From positions 1 through 36,074 of IMG/VR virus record IMGVR_UViG_3300035698_005894: a DNA stretch of 36,074 bases; one strand, written 5' to 3'. Made by a program: the position numbers and the translations under genes. Numbering within the stretch: the stretch's first letter is position 1; the number at the start of each line of letters is the position of its first letter. Below the pieces are notes generated by a model that searched no databases, had not been told where the DNA came from, and was given only the letters and a program-made list of their open reading frames with translations. This DNA is from a virus. Shown here one piece after another: positions 8,480 to 18,095 of the stretch.

Positions 8480-8989
8480 ATGACTGACAAAACGAATGCC
8501 TTAGCAACTGCGGCGCCTAAAAACCCACGGTTTCAATCAGGTAAAACTACAAGAACTGTTGAATTTTCAGCATATCTAACAGGCGCAAATTCTGACGCTG
8601 GGGACAAAATTGTTCTCGCATCTGGATTGAGCTTAGCTGACCGTGTTAGTGCTATTCGCCCTAACGCAACCAACGTTCCTGCTTTAACTGGCGCGACTGA
8701 CAACAATCTTGGCTTTTTCTATAAAGACGAGAAAGGTGTCCTTCAAGAGCTTGACGCAGACATTCTTTGGAATGGAGTGACATTGGCTTCTGTTTATACT
8801 GGTAGCAATATACTTACTGGCAAAAACTCAAGCCTTGATCAGAGCCAGAACATTGGTCAACTCTTAGGTCTTGGAAACGACAAAGAGCCAGTTGGTGGTA
8901 TCTACCTTGTATTGACAACTGTTGTTGCCAATACTGCTACCGCCACAGTTCGTCTTGCCATCGATATCGATGTTTCGACAACAAGCTAA
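8480..8989 (+). CDS. Probable head decoration or minor virion protein
   Basis: A 169 aa protein directly behind the major capsid gene with a strong ribosome binding site (AAAGGAGA). It is Thr/Ala/Asp-rich and beta-like, with no Cys, no signal peptide and no recognised domain. Position between capsid and the hairpin at 9018-9049 suggests co-transcription with the coat protein and an abundant virion role such as capsid decoration. I do not recognise the family; the function is inferred from context alone. Confidence 0.6.
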   Translation: MTDKTNALATAAPKNPRFQSGKTTRTVEFSAYLTGANSDAGDKIVLASGLSLADRVSAIRPNATNVPALTGATDNNLGFFYKDEKGVLQELDADILWNGVTLASVYTGSNILTGKNSSLDQSQNIGQLLGLGNDKEPVGGIYLVLTTVVANTATATVRLAIDIDVSTTS

Positions 8990-9017
8990 AGTTTGGTGCT
9001 TGCGTACCATTATAGTG

Positions 9018-9049
9018 TAGAGGCAGGGTTATCCGATCCCCTGCCTCTA
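9018..9049 (+). terminator. Strong inverted repeat, possible terminator without U-tract
   Basis: A perfect 11 bp stem, TAGAGGCAGGG (9018-9028) and CCCTGCCTCTA (9039-9049), with a 10 nt loop, between the capsid pair and the tail genes. There is no T run after it, so it may instead be an RNA processing or 3'-protecting hairpin that isolates the abundant capsid mRNA. Confidence 0.6.
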
Positions 9050-9073
9050 TCGCTAGTTTAAGGGAGATGAAAG

Positions 9074-9691
9074 ATGGCTATAAATTCCAAAGTACAATTA
9101 TGCAATATGGCGCTAAGTCATTTAGGGAACTTTGGCACTGTATCCAGCATCGATACCCCTAAAAACGATAAAGAGATCATTTATTCTCTCTGGTATGACA
9201 TTGCTCGCCAGACGTTCTTAAAAATGACAATGCCCAATTTCGCCTTAGCTCGCAGAAGAGTTTCACAAACGGCTGGCACTCCACCATATCCATTCAAATA
9301 CTCTTATGAATACCCTAAAGATTGTTTAAAACTTTTGGGGATTGGCGCCGTTGAAGATAAAGAAAACAATTATACTATTGAAGACAACCAGATTTTCACA
9401 GATGTTTTCTATACTGATGGCGCTCCAATTCGATTTGTTAGAGATGTTGAAGATGTTACCAGCATGTCTCCAGAGTTCAAAGTCGGTCTTTCTTGGTATT
9501 TAGCCAGCCTAACTGCCCTGGAGGTTACTCAGGATCAAGGTAAAGCAAATGCTATTGAGCAACTGCTTCCTGGAAAAATGTCCACATTATCTGGTCTCAA
9601 CGCTCAAGAAAACAAGCCGATAAGAATAAGTCGTTCTAAATTTAAACAGGCGCGCTCCAGTGGTTTTCCTAAGCTTGAGGATAAGAGATAA
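9074..9691 (+). CDS. Tail adaptor (T7 gp11 / P22 gp4-like tubular protein A)
   Basis: A 205 aa protein with the pattern typical of podoviral adaptor proteins: N-terminal LCNMALSHLGNFGTVSSID, an aromatic W-Y-D-I-A-R-Q-T-F-L helix, an F-x-Y-x-Y-x-Y-P-K-D-C-L-K-L strand region and a C-terminal helical segment. These proteins form a dodecameric ring below the portal and connect it to the tail nozzle. The gene ends by overlapping the nozzle gene by one base (stop TAA 9689-9691, ATG 9691), which matches the usual gp11-gp12 order. A ribosome binding site (AGGGAGA) precedes the ATG. Confidence 0.85.
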   Translation: MAINSKVQLCNMALSHLGNFGTVSSIDTPKNDKEIIYSLWYDIARQTFLKMTMPNFALARRRVSQTAGTPPYPFKYSYEYPKDCLKLLGIGAVEDKENNYTIEDNQIFTDVFYTDGAPIRFVRDVEDVTSMSPEFKVGLSWYLASLTALEVTQDQGKANAIEQLLPGKMSTLSGLNAQENKPIRISRSKFKQARSSGFPKLEDKR

Positions 9692-11739
9692 TGGCAAAGG
9701 CGGTAGTCGCATATAATAATTTTGCAAGAGGTAAGGTTGACCATGATTTAATGGGTCGCTTTGACTTGCCTTTGTATTCAACATCTGCCGATGTTATGCG
9801 CAATTTCTTTACAAACTTCAAAGGTAACGCGATCTTTCGGACCGGCCTTCAGGATACTGTTGGTGTATTCCAGGATTGTGTCATGGAGGAATTTCTATTT
9901 CGTAATGATCAGAATTACATTATGGTTTTTTACAATACAAAAATCAGGTTTCTAACATACGCATCTGATGGGACGTTTGGCTGGGTTCTTAATGGTGGAT
10001 CAGAATTAGAAGTCACCACTCCATATAGCCTTGAGGATTGCCGTACATTACAGTTTGCTCAAAATGGTGATGTGGTTATTATCACCCATCCTGATCATGA
10101 AACGCGCGAGCTTACGCGTGTGGCCGCTGATAACTTCACGATCGCCCTAAAGACATTCACGACCACAAATCCATTCACCACGCCGAATTGGCCTGCCTGT
10201 TGTTCTTTCTATAAAGGGCGCCTATATTTGGCTGCCACTCCAGATAAAACAACAACTGTATGGGCTTCTGAGGCTGGAGACTTTGATAATTTTGTTATCC
10301 CCGGCACTGTCACAGATATATCTCCTTTGCAATTTACATCTTCCGAAATCACTCAGCCTATTGAATGGTTATTCGGCGGAGAGAACTCATTAGTTATGGG
10401 TTGCGCTCAGGGGCTTGTGGCGGTCAACGGAGGCGGTGTGGGATCAACTATTAAAGCTGATACCATCGAAGCTGATCTAACCGCTACAGATGGCTCAAAT
10501 GCGGTAATACCATTAACAAAAGATGGTAAAGTTTTCTATCAGGGTAAAAATAGCCGTAACGTTTACTTTTTCAGCTACGATTTGCTTACTGAAGCGTTTG
10601 AGGCTGATGATGCCAATTTCTTATCTTACGATATTACAAAGGGCGACCTTGGGAAAATTCGCCATAAGAAGGATCGTGATGATTTGATCTATTCTGTTAA
10701 AGGAAATGGGGATTGGCTCTCATTAAATTTCAAAGAAAAAGAAAATATAACTGGCTGGCACAAGCATGATACTTTTGGCCTGGTTAAAGATATTGCTGTA
10801 ATTTCTGATAATGGCGGAAATCCTCAGTTTTTCGCCTTGGTTAACAGAGATGGTGATTTCTTTATTGAAAACCTTGCTCCTCATGTTGAATTTACTGAGA
10901 GATCGAGCTTCTTTTCTTGGGATCGGGTTGAAGAGGAAAGCGTTGCTGAGGCTCGTGATGATGATGCTTATAAGAGAAAAGTTGCAGAAGAATTAACTCA
11001 ATGCGTTTATTTAGATAATTCGTTGAAAGTTAGCGACCTTAAGGAAGGTAATTTAATAACATACGATGAGGGTGCTGGGACCATTGTTGATACTGATGGT
11101 GTCTTTGTTTTAGGAGATGTTGGGAAGCATATTTCTTATAAAACAGACACTGGATATGAGTATGGAAGATTTGAGATAACTGGATACACAGATGCTAATA
11201 CAGTCGATGTTGATGTTTTAACTGAGCCATCTGAAACGACTTATAGTAATTGGTATTTGTCATTCTCAATGATCTCTGGGTTAACTCAATATATTGGTAA
11301 AACGGTTGGAGTTGTTACAGACGGCGGGTTTCTTAGCGATTTCACTATCACTGGCGATACCCTTACATTTGATAATCAGGTTTTATCTATTGTTATTGGA
11401 TATACATATCGAGGAGAAGTGAAATCATTCTCCCTTGGCTTCCAAGCTAAGGCTGAAAATACTCAGATTACAATGAAGGCAATCACTCAGGCTGGAATGC
11501 GCTGTGTGGCGAGCGCTGGGATCAAGTTTGGTTCTTCTCCTTACAAATTAGAGCCGTTGCAAAAGCTGTCTCAGGAAGATCTTAATTACCTCCCTCCTTT
11601 GCCGATCGATGGGACGGCATTTATTGATTATGCTGATGACAATCAAAGAGATAAGTATTTTTATGTTATCCAAGACGAGCCTCTTCCTGCTATAATTGCA
11701 GGAGTGTTCTTAAACGCAAATTATACAGTGAGGCAATAA
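9691..11739 (+). CDS. Tail nozzle (T7 gp12-like tubular protein B)
   Basis: A 682 aa beta-rich protein. Its start resembles gp12-like nozzle proteins: Y-N-N-F-A-R-G-K-V-D-H-D-L-M-G-R-F-D-L-P-L-Y, followed by the R-N-F-F-T-N-F-K-G-N-A-I-F-R-T-G signature. Repeated W/F/Y-rich blades follow, as expected of a hexameric nozzle with propeller-like domains through which DNA and ejection proteins leave. It overlaps both its neighbours by one base. Function by homology; no catalytic motif is expected. Confidence 0.88.
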   Translation: MAKAVVAYNNFARGKVDHDLMGRFDLPLYSTSADVMRNFFTNFKGNAIFRTGLQDTVGVFQDCVMEEFLFRNDQNYIMVFYNTKIRFLTYASDGTFGWVLNGGSELEVTTPYSLEDCRTLQFAQNGDVVIITHPDHETRELTRVAADNFTIALKTFTTTNPFTTPNWPACCSFYKGRLYLAATPDKTTTVWASEAGDFDNFVIPGTVTDISPLQFTSSEITQPIEWLFGGENSLVMGCAQGLVAVNGGGVGSTIKADTIEADLTATDGSNAVIPLTKDGKVFYQGKNSRNVYFFSYDLLTEAFEADDANFLSYDITKGDLGKIRHKKDRDDLIYSVKGNGDWLSLNFKEKENITGWHKHDTFGLVKDIAVISDNGGNPQFFALVNRDGDFFIENLAPHVEFTERSSFFSWDRVEEESVAEARDDDAYKRKVAEELTQCVYLDNSLKVSDLKEGNLITYDEGAGTIVDTDGVFVLGDVGKHISYKTDTGYEYGRFEITGYTDANTVDVDVLTEPSETTYSNWYLSFSMISGLTQYIGKTVGVVTDGGFLSDFTITGDTLTFDNQVLSIVIGYTYRGEVKSFSLGFQAKAENTQITMKAITQAGMRCVASAGIKFGSSPYKLEPLQKLSQEDLNYLPPLPIDGTAFIDYADDNQRDKYFYVIQDEPLPAIIAGVFLNANYTVRQ

Positions 11740-12140
11740 TGATCCGACCTTACGAAAAAGGCGATGAATTAAGACTTGATGCGAACGAATTTTCGTCTCT
11801 TGAAGGCTTATCTGCGGTTTTCGAAGACGATAGCTTTGTAAAACACACTCTCGATGATGACGGCGAGATCAAGTGTATCTTATGCTGGAAGCAAGTTTTC
11901 CCTAAATATTATGCGATTTTCTTTTTAATGCCTGAAGGGGTTGGATTTAAACATGCTCGCGCATTGAAGAGATTTTTAGATGATGCTACATTAGAACTGA
12001 AGCCAAAGGCCTGCATAACATACAGCGTTGATTGTGATATGTTGAATAGATGGCATAAATTTTTTGGGTTCAAACAACAAAGGAAAAGCTTATTAGGTAT
12101 CGCTGATGGCTTTAATAAATGGTTAATAAAATGGGCATAG
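11739..12140 (+). CDS. GNAT-fold-like protein (T7 gp13-type)
   Basis: A 133 aa protein starting MIRPYEKGDELRLDA, ending in a DMLNRWHKFFGFKQQ segment; this is the layout of short GNAT-like proteins and matches T7 gp13 in length and place (after nozzle, before internal proteins). T7 gp13 is needed for virion morphogenesis rather than being a known acetyltransferase. The canonical acetyl-CoA loop (Q/R-x-x-G-x-G/A) is not evident here, though GVGFKHARALKRFLDD occupies that place, so catalysis is doubtful. The ATG overlaps the nozzle stop by one base. Confidence 0.7.
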   Translation: MIRPYEKGDELRLDANEFSSLEGLSAVFEDDSFVKHTLDDDGEIKCILCWKQVFPKYYAIFFLMPEGVGFKHARALKRFLDDATLELKPKACITYSVDCDMLNRWHKFFGFKQQRKSLLGIADGFNKWLIKWA

Positions 12141-12616
12141 AAACAATTGCAATATTAGGTTTAACCCTTCTTCAGGCTCACTCTTCAATCGGAGCAGCTG
12201 AAGATGAGGCGCAAGGCGTTGTGGACCAGGCTAATATTGATGCTGAAAACAAAGGTAAAGAGACAAGATTGCTGGCTGCTCGCCAACAAGCGTCTTTCCT
12301 TAATTCGGGTCTTACCCTTGAAGGCACGCCAATGGCTGCTATTCAAAATACATTTAGCGTGGGTCTTGAAGATATTAATCAAATCACCACCAACGCCAAC
12401 AAGAAATCCAAAAATATTATTTCCTCAGCTAGATCAGAAGCTATTGGAAGTCTTGTTAGCGCAGGATCAGGGGCTGCTTTCGGTGGCGGTGATATATTTG
12501 GTGGCGCCAGCGGTAGTGGTTTCTTAGGAAGCCAAGGCACAGTGAGCCGTGGAATTGAATTTGGCAACACGAGCGCGCAGGGTCCAATTCAGGGATTTGG
12601 AGGTTTCGGTGGCTAA
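12119..12616 (+). CDS. Internal virion / ejection protein (gp14-like)
   Basis: A 165 aa (or 161 aa if the ATG at 12131 is used) Ala/Gly/Ser-rich helical protein with the motif LAARQQASFLNSGLTLEGTP, which I associate with gp14-like internal proteins of podoviruses. The C-terminus is Gly-Phe-rich (GFGGFGG). These proteins are ejected first and extend the tail across the outer membrane. The gene overlaps the end of the GNAT-like gene by 22 bp; neither ATG has a strong ribosome binding site, so translation is likely coupled. Its last codons overlap the GTG start of the next gene. Confidence 0.7.
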   Translation: MVNKMGIETIAILGLTLLQAHSSIGAAEDEAQGVVDQANIDAENKGKETRLLAARQQASFLNSGLTLEGTPMAAIQNTFSVGLEDINQITTNANKKSKNIISSARSEAIGSLVSAGSGAAFGGGDIFGGASGSGFLGSQGTVSRGIEFGNTSAQGPIQGFGGFGG

Positions 12617-14165
12617 TAGAGATTTATCAACGACACAATTTCGTCAAGTAACGCAACAGGTTGTAGAAAACCCAAACGCTCTCCTTACTACAGGAGCGGC
12701 GATTGGTGAAACTATTTTACGCCAAAGGCAAGAAGCTAAAATAACAGAGGGCGTATCAACTGCTCAGCTGGAGCTATCTGCTCTTGATAATCAATATCGT
12801 ATTGATTTTGAAGGAGATCCTATGGGCGGGATGGATAAATTTAAAGAAGATCGACAAGAGATTTTTGATAGAATTGGTGAAGGTATATCTCCCTTGTACG
12901 GTCGCCAATGGGCTGATAAGGCCAGGCAAATAGAAGTTAGAAATGATGCTGTCCAGCAAGGTTGGGCGCTCAAGCAAAGCCGTGTAAACACTATTGATAG
13001 CGTTAACGACACGATGAGGAACAACTTCAAGCAAGCCAATAATGATGGTCAATCATTTGGTGTGTCGGATGAGACTGAGATTGAAGCGTTCGTTAACTTC
13101 GGCACTTCAATGGAAGAGCTTGATGAATATGCTTCTAAAAACCTTGGCTCCGAAACATCTGAGGCTATGCTCGATACATACGAGGAAGATTATCTTAAAT
13201 CTTTCATCTCTGGCGTTTCCGAAACAAATCCTCATAAAGCTCTGAAAATTGCTGAAAGCGACCTTGTTCAAGAGGGTTTCAAGGATATGGAGCAATTGGG
13301 CAAATTTAAGCGCAGTATCGAGGCTCGCGTGAAGCGCTTTGATAAAGCCAATAAACAATCTAAAGAAGCTGGCTCTATGGCTGGAACAAACTCCCTCCTA
13401 AAAAAGGTTGGAAATATGGGCTATGCTGAGCTTCAGCAATCGTTTAGTGAGTTTAATGTTTCTCCAGAAGCCCAGGCTTTTTATGAAGAGGTAAATGGGT
13501 ACGCCAATACTAAGCGCGCCTTAACAGCTCAGGAAAAAGCGAACGGCAAAAATCAATTCCATGTCTTTATGTCCGATATTATTGGTAAAGACGATATGAC
13601 GAATAAGGATATTCAACTTCTTCAAGATAGTGTTTATGCTGGAATGCGCAAAAGCGTATTGAGCAAAAATGAAGGTTTTACTCTTTTGAATGATCTTTTA
13701 AGCCCTATTATTGAGCAACAACAAAAGCGCGCTGATAAATTTGAGGTCGATACATGGGTTCCCTTCCAAAACAATCTTGGTCTCGATACCCTTAATCAGG
13801 AGATATCAAAAATATCTGGCATCGATCGTATCGAAAAACCGACAAATGAGCAGATATTTAACGCAAACCAAAATGCGAACATTATGTACGATGTTTATCT
13901 TCAGTCCTTACAACAACAAGCTAAAGAAAGAGAAACTTCAGTGGCTGGCCTCTCTTCATTGTCGTTCAAGGAAGAAACAGATGTTTATAACAAAGCTCTC
14001 ACAACTGCTAAAGAAACGTTTGTCCGCTCTAAATTCCCATCATTAGCTGGTAAGAAGGAACTTCCAGCAACGGCTGTAGTACCTATTTCTAATACAAATA
14101 TGACCAATGTTGATATTGATAGCATGACAGAAGCTCAATTAGATAAATTTTTGGCGGGTAATTAA
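12609..14165 (+). CDS. Internal virion / ejection protein (gp15-like)
   Basis: A 518 aa protein. The start chosen is the GTG at 12609, because a clear GGAGG lies 5 bp before it and it overlaps the upstream stop by 8 bp; the longer frame from the ATG at 12549 would overlap the previous gene by 68 bp without a ribosome binding site. The sequence begins MANRDLSTTQFRQ and is almost wholly helical and charged, as in T7 gp15-like core proteins, which form part of the periplasmic DNA-translocating tube. It ends with an overlap of one base with the 1298 aa gene (TAA 14163-14165, ATG 14165). Function is inferred from order and composition. Confidence 0.75.
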   Translation: MANRDLSTTQFRQVTQQVVENPNALLTTGAAIGETILRQRQEAKITEGVSTAQLELSALDNQYRIDFEGDPMGGMDKFKEDRQEIFDRIGEGISPLYGRQWADKARQIEVRNDAVQQGWALKQSRVNTIDSVNDTMRNNFKQANNDGQSFGVSDETEIEAFVNFGTSMEELDEYASKNLGSETSEAMLDTYEEDYLKSFISGVSETNPHKALKIAESDLVQEGFKDMEQLGKFKRSIEARVKRFDKANKQSKEAGSMAGTNSLLKKVGNMGYAELQQSFSEFNVSPEAQAFYEEVNGYANTKRALTAQEKANGKNQFHVFMSDIIGKDDMTNKDIQLLQDSVYAGMRKSVLSKNEGFTLLNDLLSPIIEQQQKRADKFEVDTWVPFQNNLGLDTLNQEISKISGIDRIEKPTNEQIFNANQNANIMYDVYLQSLQQQAKERETSVAGLSSLSFKEETDVYNKALTTAKETFVRSKFPSLAGKKELPATAVVPISNTNMTNVDIDSMTEAQLDKFLAGN

Positions 14166-17100
14166 TGACCTCAGATCTACAATTAAGTGGTGACGCCGCT
14201 CTCCAACAAAAAAGAATACAAGCTAAGAAAGTTTTGGCTAAGCAGAAGCTTATGAATAATTCGCCTTCTTATGGGGTTTTGCCATCAAATAAACAAACTG
14301 AAATGATCGCTTTCGGCGATGGCCAGGAGCAAGAGGCACCAACTGGTACAGCTGAGCAATTTTCCTTTATTCAAAATGATGATGCTTTCGACACGCCAGC
14401 AAGCTCCTTTGAAGAGGCTGGCGCCGCATTTGAAAAGCAAGCCGCTTATGTGGCTCTTGTCGCCAACGCCTATGGATTGGTAGCAGATGATGAGATTAAT
14501 GAATTTGTGGCCGATAGAAGCCGATCTCTTGCGAGCGCGCAGGCAAGGCAACCAGAATACATGAAAGAGTTCACTCGTCAATTTGATGAGGCTGAGGGGT
14601 TTTTTGAAGCTACGGCAGTTATTGTCGGAAATCCGCGCGCTATTGGTCGTCAAATAATCACACAAAGCGCCAACTCAGCCATTCCATTATTAACAACTGC
14701 AGCTGGGGCAAAAACTGGATTTGTAACAGGAGCTGGTATCGGAGCAACGGTTATGGCTGCCGCTGGGCAAGCTGGTCCGCAAGTTGCTGTTCCAGAGGAA
14801 ATTATCACTGTTCCTGCTGGGGCTGTAGTCGGTGGTACAATTGGCGCTGGTATTGGTGGAATAACAGGCGCCTTCACAGGTGGATCTATTGTGGAGATTG
14901 GGGCGGAGATAGATGGCATGTTGCAAGAAGCTGGCGTTGATGTGACAGATGCGAACCAGGTCCTATTGGCACTTCAAGATGATAGTATGATGGAGGGCAT
15001 TAGAGCAAAGGCTGAGAGAAAAGGTATTACAACCGCTGCTGTAGACGCATTATTCCAGGTTGTTGGTGGGCGCTTTCTTAAGGCTGCTAAAATTAAAGGC
15101 GCTGGTAAAGTTAAAACCGCTGGCGCTGGCGCGGCCGATGTTGCTGTTCAATCCTTCGGAGAGGGCGCAGGAGAGGCGGCGGGTCAATTTGCGAAAGACG
15201 GTAAGGTAGACTTCAAAGAGGCTGGTCTCGAAGCTGTTACGAGCCTTGGGCAGTCTGTCGGGCAAACTGCTATCGGCGCCACATTACAGGTCGCTCCTAA
15301 AACAGCTCAAGTTGCAAAGACAAAAGTTGCCGAAGCGCGCGCCAAAATAGAGGCAATTAAGGTTGAAGACGATATCTCTTTCTCTGATGCTGATAATATC
15401 GAGGCGGAGATAACCGCAGCTGAGAACGATATTGTTGCTGCGATCGGTGAAAACCAAATAATTGAGCTAGAAAATCAACAACAAGCAGAAATTGTTTCTG
15501 AAGCTACGGATCTTAAAGCCCAAATTGACGCCATCCCTAACGTTGACGCCAATAAGCCGTCTACACTTAAAAAGATATTGGGTCATACTCCAGAAACTAT
15601 TTCTCAGTTCATCAAGAAAACTGGCGGTATTGTTGATAAAAATGGAGAGCTTAAAGCGCGCGATGTTACGACCAAAACAGGCGTGGGCATTATTAGGAAA
15701 GACGCCTCCTCTGACGCCAACCAGACAAGCATTGATGGGGTAAAAGCATCTATACCCGATAACGCCAATATTGATTTCATTAGAGAGAAGGTTTTTGACG
15801 CTGGGTATTTCCCAGATAAAAATGATTATAATGATATTTCAGACACTGAGCTATTTGACGCTATTGCTAATGATATTAACGGCGAAAAGGTTTACTCAGC
15901 CGATGATATGCACGCAATAAACGAAATTGTCCAAGGCTCCGCCGGGGCTGAGCAGGGTTTCTTTGAGCGCGGTATTGATCGATCTATGAGCGTTGAACAA
16001 ATAGCTGATGTTATTAGAGAAGAGAGAAACCTTGGTAAATTTACAGCGCGCGAGCTTATAGAGATACTCCCTGTTGCGGATCTTAAAACGGCTGATAATC
16101 AATTTGTTAAAGATATTCAGGAAATAAAAGTTAAAAGCTATGGCTTTTTGGCTGGGAAATTCTTGCCTGTTAAGAACTTTGGTAAAGATTTTGGTCTTGG
16201 TTTAGATCGTGCTCTGGGAATTAACTCAACAAGAATTAAAAACATTAGCAAAAAGCTTTTCGTCCAATATAGAAAAGTTGAATTTAATATCAAAACACAG
16301 TCTATTGCTGACAATCAGCAAATTAAGCCCTTCCTTGTGAAATTAGCTTCCCTTGACGCAGAAACACAGCTTGCATTGGATTACGCTTTAAAGAACGGCA
16401 ATCAAGATATCGTTAATGAAATTGCTGAAAACAACAATATGGTTGAAGAGGTCGCCGCGGTTAACGCTGTTTTAGACGAGATTTTTGATCGAGCTAAGGC
16501 CGCTGGAATGGAGATCGAATACAGATCTGACTTCTTCCCGCGCCGTGTTAACGATGTTGAAGGACTTATTGACCACTTTAAAGGAACTGAATTTTGGAGC
16601 GTTATCCAAGAAGCTATCTCAGCTAAGGAAAAAGCTGGGGATAAAACTTTAACCAATGAAGAGCGTATCGTTGTTATTAATAACTTGATGCGAGGATTTA
16701 AGGTTGAAGGCGTTTCTCTCGCTCAAAAAGGAATATTCAACGAGCGTACAATCGAGAAGATAACTCCTGAGATTAATGAGTTTTACGAAACATCTGATCA
16801 ATCTTTGATCACATATATCAGTATTGCCAATGACGCCATCGAAACATCTAGGTTCTTTGGCAAGGCTGTTGATATAAATGGTGAAAAAGATCTGACAGAG
16901 AGCGTTGGTGCCTTTGTTAATGAAATGTCTGATAAGGGCGAAATCACCACGCGCCAGGCTAGTATTTTAAAAGAGATCCTAAACGCGCGTTTTAACGATA
17001 ATAAAATGGGCTGGATAACAGCTGCTGTTAGGGATTTGTCTTACGTTGACACAATGGGCTCTTCATTCAGCGCCCTTACTCAGGTTGGAGATTTAGCAAC

Positions 17101-18061
17101 TTCTCTTTATAACTCTGGGATTATAAACACTTTTCGCACTTTACCCTCAGCTCTTTTGGATAAAGGGAAGATCAACCTTGATGATATTGGTATTGATCAG
17201 ATTTATGAAGAGTTTCGTAATAATTCTATGACCAGTGACGCTGTTAATACCGTGTTTAAGCTCACTGGATTAAGTAAAATTGACCGTGTTGGTAAATTGA
17301 CACTTGTAAATTCAACTCTGAAAAAAGCTGAACAACTGGCTAAAAAGAACGACAAGGCTCTTATGAAGAAGCTGGAGATAATGTTTGAAGGTGACGCTCA
17401 GCAAGTTATGCAAGATCTTGCTAATGGAGTTATCACTGATGATGTTAAGTTTTTCGCCTTCAATACGTTGTTAGATTTCCAGCCTGTCGCCAAATCAGAA
17501 ATGCCAGAATATTATTTAAGAAATGGCAATCTGAAAATTTTATACATGCTTAAAACATTTACATTGAAGCAATTAGATATTTACAGAAGAGAGGTTTTCA
17601 GCCAATTAACTGTTGCCGCGCAAACTGGTGATGCTAAATTAGCTACTCAGGCTATGACTAATTTTGTCCGTCTAGCTGGATATTGGGTTGTTATGGGAGC
17701 TTCAGCTGATTATATGAAAGACATGGTTAGGAGCCTTATCGGTGGAGATGAAGTTGAAGATCCTGAAGATTATGTTATTGACAATATGCTTAAAGCATTC
17801 GGCTTTAGCCGTTACCAAGCCAATATGATTGCAAAACAAGGTCCAACTGAAGTGGCTAAAGGTATATTCTTGCCTCCTGACAAATTCTTTACCAATGTGT
17901 TTAAAGATTACAAAAAAGCTAAGAAGGGCGATCTAACTTTAGAAACCTCAAAAACAATACGTTCCATTCCCCTTGGTGGGGAGCTATATTACTTCTGGTT
18001 TGGTGGCGGGTCGGGCGCTACTAAAAAAAGCAAGGGTAAAAGCAAGCTATTCAATGAATAA
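14165..18061 (+). CDS. Large internal core / ejection protein (gp16-like)
   Basis: A 1298 aa protein, the largest in the window, in the gp16 position. Residues about 165-250 form a long Gly/Ala/Val-rich hydrophobic region (AGAGIGATVMAAAGQAG, VGGTIGAGIGGITGAFTGG) that could insert in the inner membrane during DNA ejection. A module near 465-580 has the pattern T-x-x-Q-F-I-K-K-x-G-G-I-V-D ... D-A-G-Y-F-P, seen in large polyvalent phage and plasmid proteins. The rest is mainly helical, with an amphipathic C-terminal region. I see no lytic transglycosylase signature (no E-S-x-G-x-x-Q block), unlike T7 gp16, so cell-wall opening must come from elsewhere. Ends in a basic tail. Confidence 0.78.
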   Translation: MTSDLQLSGDAALQQKRIQAKKVLAKQKLMNNSPSYGVLPSNKQTEMIAFGDGQEQEAPTGTAEQFSFIQNDDAFDTPASSFEEAGAAFEKQAAYVALVANAYGLVADDEINEFVADRSRSLASAQARQPEYMKEFTRQFDEAEGFFEATAVIVGNPRAIGRQIITQSANSAIPLLTTAAGAKTGFVTGAGIGATVMAAAGQAGPQVAVPEEIITVPAGAVVGGTIGAGIGGITGAFTGGSIVEIGAEIDGMLQEAGVDVTDANQVLLALQDDSMMEGIRAKAERKGITTAAVDALFQVVGGRFLKAAKIKGAGKVKTAGAGAADVAVQSFGEGAGEAAGQFAKDGKVDFKEAGLEAVTSLGQSVGQTAIGATLQVAPKTAQVAKTKVAEARAKIEAIKVEDDISFSDADNIEAEITAAENDIVAAIGENQIIELENQQQAEIVSEATDLKAQIDAIPNVDANKPSTLKKILGHTPETISQFIKKTGGIVDKNGELKARDVTTKTGVGIIRKDASSDANQTSIDGVKASIPDNANIDFIREKVFDAGYFPDKNDYNDISDTELFDAIANDINGEKVYSADDMHAINEIVQGSAGAEQGFFERGIDRSMSVEQIADVIREERNLGKFTARELIEILPVADLKTADNQFVKDIQEIKVKSYGFLAGKFLPVKNFGKDFGLGLDRALGINSTRIKNISKKLFVQYRKVEFNIKTQSIADNQQIKPFLVKLASLDAETQLALDYALKNGNQDIVNEIAENNNMVEEVAAVNAVLDEIFDRAKAAGMEIEYRSDFFPRRVNDVEGLIDHFKGTEFWSVIQEAISAKEKAGDKTLTNEERIVVINNLMRGFKVEGVSLAQKGIFNERTIEKITPEINEFYETSDQSLITYISIANDAIETSRFFGKAVDINGEKDLTESVGAFVNEMSDKGEITTRQASILKEILNARFNDNKMGWITAAVRDLSYVDTMGSSFSALTQVGDLATSLYNSGIINTFRTLPSALLDKGKINLDDIGIDQIYEEFRNNSMTSDAVNTVFKLTGLSKIDRVGKLTLVNSTLKKAEQLAKKNDKALMKKLEIMFEGDAQQVMQDLANGVITDDVKFFAFNTLLDFQPVAKSEMPEYYLRNGNLKILYMLKTFTLKQLDIYRREVFSQLTVAAQTGDAKLATQAMTNFVRLAGYWVVMGASADYMKDMVRSLIGGDEVEDPEDYVIDNMLKAFGFSRYQANMIAKQGPTEVAKGIFLPPDKFFTNVFKDYKKAKKGDLTLETSKTIRSIPLGGELYYFWFGGGSGATKKSKGKSKLFNE

Positions 18062-18095
18062 TTTTTATGATAAAGTTCCATAGGAGAAAATAAAA

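Noticed and set aside
12549-12608. N-terminal extension of the gp15-like gene from the ATG at 12549
   Set aside because: It overlaps the upstream gene by 68 bp and has no ribosome binding site; the GTG at 12609 has GGAGG at the right distance.
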